From: Paulownia fortunei | Taxonomy: Eukaryota > Streptophyta > Magnoliopsida > Lamiales > Paulowniaceae | Direction of reading: 5' to 3' | Length of the DNA: 64,000 bases | Assembly (NCBI GenBank): GCA_019321725.1 | Contig: CM033119.1 | Coordinates: 1,054,001-1,118,000, forward strand | Shown here: one piece after another, positions 61,503 through 64,000 of the stretch | Layout: each line of letters opens with the position of its first letter | Position numbering within the stretch: position 1 is the stretch's first letter | Translations under genes and position numbers: made by a program | The notes under the pieces: model-generated | Told to the model about the DNA's origin: nothing | The model's database searches: none | What the model saw: only the letters and a program-made list of their open reading frames with translations

Positions 61503-63815
61503 TCGTACGTGCTTTTAGACACAGTTCTTAGGCATCGATCTTGGCATCATCTGAAGCTTAATTTGTATTTCGTAGCTGCTCTAATCAGAGATATCTTCCA
61601 GTTTTCTTATACCGGGAATTTGGCCATGCAAGTATGCAGGGATATTGACTGTCACTTACAAATGAACATTTTTCAAGAGGGTAATTCAATCATTGTTTCT
61701 TGCAGCATTACTAATTTGAAAAATAGGCATCTACTCAAGTTTACATCAACCAACCACCAAAAAGAAATTCTTATATGACCATATAGGATGTGAAAACATC
61801 ATGCGGTTTGGATTATGCCACGTCAGCAATGATGTCCATAATGTGCTAATGTATTGAAGTGGTATAATGGAGATAGTTTGGTGTTTTCACACTCGGTTTC
61901 ATATCTCAAACTCTGAGTTTGAGTTTGCTTAATCTTTGGTCTGTTATTTTGCTCCATGGATTGGTTCTAAAGCCCCATTTGTAAGTCTGAAATCATGAAC
62001 ATGAGCTTTATATTTCCAGTCTTGTGCAATCATAATGGCAAAAAACAGAACACTTTTTATTTCCTAAGTTCCCATTTATCTATTTTATTTTTCTCCTATT
62101 TAGCTGTCTATTGACATATGGGGCACCTCAAATCCAATCCAAATAAGATAGAATCCACAATTTTTATCATCTTTTTTGATTGGGTTTTGTTTTGAAATGC
62201 AAGCAGGTGCATGTGAAGGAATAAAGAAGCTGGTGAAAGATCCAAGATGACAACATATAAACATTGTTTTTTGTTCTCATTTTGATTTTATTCCTTGTGG
62301 TATGGGGGGAAAAATCCCAAAAAGAGATTTTATATTCTGTTGAAATCCTATCCACCGACTGAATATTTTTTCTTCATTCCTTATTCATTGGGGAAAATAA
62401 ATAATCCAATTTTTATGGTGATAGCTGTTCATTAGGGGGGTGGGGGTGGGTTCAGTATGACTATTTACATTCAGTATGACTATTTACATATTCATGCCCA
62501 TCTTGATTGAAATTTATGCATTATGTTAAACAAAAGTCAAATCCCATTGAAGAGAAAAAAAAAAAAAAAAAAAAAAAATTAAGCTCATCAACTATGTCAT
62601 TTTGGTCTCAATATGAGCCTCTTTGTAAGTCAGAATAATACTACACCATCTTTACTTTTGGGATTGAGATTGACCAAAAAAAACCCAATGGCTGCTACCA
62701 TCAGCAATTGCTGCACGCATCTACCCCTATTCTTGAAATTAAAATCTGTAAACAATGTCAATTTTTTGTTCAGAAATAATTTGGATATTTACTCTATTTG
62801 CATTACATTTATTTTCTTTTTCTATTTTTAACTTAGATCGAACATATTTTAGAAAAAAAATTAATAAATTTAAATATTATTTATTCTTTTTGCCAAAAGA
62901 TTAGGTTGTATTAGACGTCTCGCATTTTTTTTCTAATAATCTTGGATATTGAGTTTACTTCTCTATCAAAATTTTAATGGACTTTTTAACTTAGGTCCAT
63001 TCCTCATTTTATTTACTCACAAACTATATGGCCCTAAAAAATAAAAAATCTTAAACAAATTTTAATGCATTGAAACAATATATTGACTTTACTTCCTAGA
63101 AGGAACTGATCCTTTTCAACTTGGAATTGGCCTTTTCTTTTGGGGAGGCCACACCTCCCCCCAGTTGCATCACTCCAATACATTATTTTAGTACATGCTT
63201 TTATTGCTTCATTGCACTCCAACTGTTTGTTTAATCTACTATGTAAAAAAAATAAATTAAATTTGTGTTTGCCTTGAGTCTTCGCAAAATGTGGGGTGGG
63301 GTGGGGGAAGCATCCAGGTTGGTGGGCAGATACCCACTCCGAAATCAAGCTTATAATTATTGTAATTTTTTTATTTAAAAAATTCATTTTCACAGCAAGC
63401 TAGGTGGACTTGTAAGTCTTTGTTTGGAACATGTAATATGTTTAAGGTTGGGAAGTTATTCGCAAACAAACACGTTGATATCATATGACTCTTCCATATC
63501 TTTGTAAAACAAAAAATCAAGTTTAGTTCGTAGTGAACTTTTGAATTTATCCCAATTATAGCCTACAATATAAACAATTAAATACAAGAAAAAGAATAAA
63601 AAGAAGGCTTCATGATTTAGCATTACACTTAGTGGCCACAAAGTATCAAATTTATTTGGTTGGGATTTGAGAACAAGTGGTGGCAGTGTGACACAGGGCT
63701 GGACTTTCTTGCAACCACACCAAAGATTATTGACTCAAAAATAAATAAGAAAAATATGGGGAAAAGTAAAATAAAAAATAGCATTAATGAAGAGAGAAAG
63801 TCATGGGGAGAGATG
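61503..63815. other. PYG7 3' flank and intergenic DNA
   Basis: No gene is supported. Directly visible are an 18-bp tandem duplication (ttcagtatgactatttaca at 62451 and 62469), a G-rich tract at 62436-62451, a poly-A of about 24 at 62555-62578, and AT-rich DNA to 63080. Confidence 0.6.
62451..62489. repeat. 18-bp tandem duplication
   Basis: The word ttcagtatgactattta occurs twice in direct succession, read directly from the sequence. Confidence 0.85.
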
Positions 63816-63819
63816 GTGA

Positions 63820-63913
63820 TATATATGGATTGACTTCCACCTTGAAACCCCTTTTCTAGTTTTCGCTCATCGACTCACAACAGGGGAATAGCATCTGGGC
63901 TCTCTTTAATCTG
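63820..63913 (+). other. Possible non-coding first exon of a gene beyond the right edge
   Basis: A TATA-like run (tatatat, 63820-63826) is followed after about 30 bases by a CT-rich, less AT-rich segment that ends in a strong donor, atctg|gtaagtttct, at 63913/63914. The segment has no ATG-led frame. This pattern fits a 5'-UTR exon, with the coding part outside the window. Confidence 0.35.
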
Positions 63914-64000
63914 GTAAGTTTCTATCTATTTCTTTTGATATCTTTTGGATCAATGCTTTTCTGATGTTCTTTTTTCTTACTCTGAAGGCTCTTGATTTGT

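Overview
This is nuclear DNA from a flowering plant, most likely a eudicot. The evidence is AT-rich intergenic DNA, short exons with GT..AG introns, plant-only gene families (NAC/VND, CYP716, GASA/snakin, PMEI-PME, PYG7), and fragments of plant transposons. The protein texture suggests an asterid, but that is a weak inference. I found no bacterial, viral, organellar or CRISPR sequence. Gene models were built by hand from conserved protein stretches and matching splice phases.

Layout. 1-12 kb, minus strand: a VTT/SNARE-associated Golgi protein gene that runs off the left edge and carries a hAT-like insertion in intron 1; a CYP716-type cytochrome P450; and a VND7-type NAC factor, a xylem vessel master regulator. 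12-19 kb: gene-poor, rich in simple repeats. 19-25.5 kb, minus: an 11-exon J-domain protein with GPALPP-like motifs. 27.5-28.2 kb, plus: a secreted snakin/GASA peptide. 31-38.8 kb, plus: a DUF616 (TOD1/MUCI70) glycosyltransferase-like gene whose 3.6-kb intron 4 holds a Stowaway-like MITE and a 2.7-kb solo-LTR-like insertion with target-site duplication. 40.2 kb, minus: an unrecognised 165-aa protein. 41.4-47.5 kb, minus: a pectin methylesterase cluster with one intact gene, one pseudogene and one copy cut down to the inhibitor domain. 48.9-51.4 kb, minus: plastid pyruvate dehydrogenase E2, with an apparent frameshift between transit peptide and lipoyl domain. 52.4-55.8 kb, plus: a PolI-type 5'-3' exonuclease. 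57.3-61.5 kb, plus: PYG7, a photosystem I assembly factor. 63.8-64 kb: a possible non-coding first exon of a gene beyond the right edge.

Together. This is an ordinary plant gene neighbourhood, not an operon-like system. Three neighbours near the right side (E2, exonuclease, PYG7) look plastid-directed. Several genes concern cell walls or xylem (VND7, pectin methylesterases, the MUCI70 relative). From memory of Arabidopsis locus numbers, two blocks look like conserved synteny: VTT with VND7, and DUF616 with E2 and exonuclease. I see no convincing undescribed system. The items most worth checking are the E2 frameshift, the decaying PME cluster, the intron insertions, and a 55-nt PYG7 exon found only through splice-phase matching.
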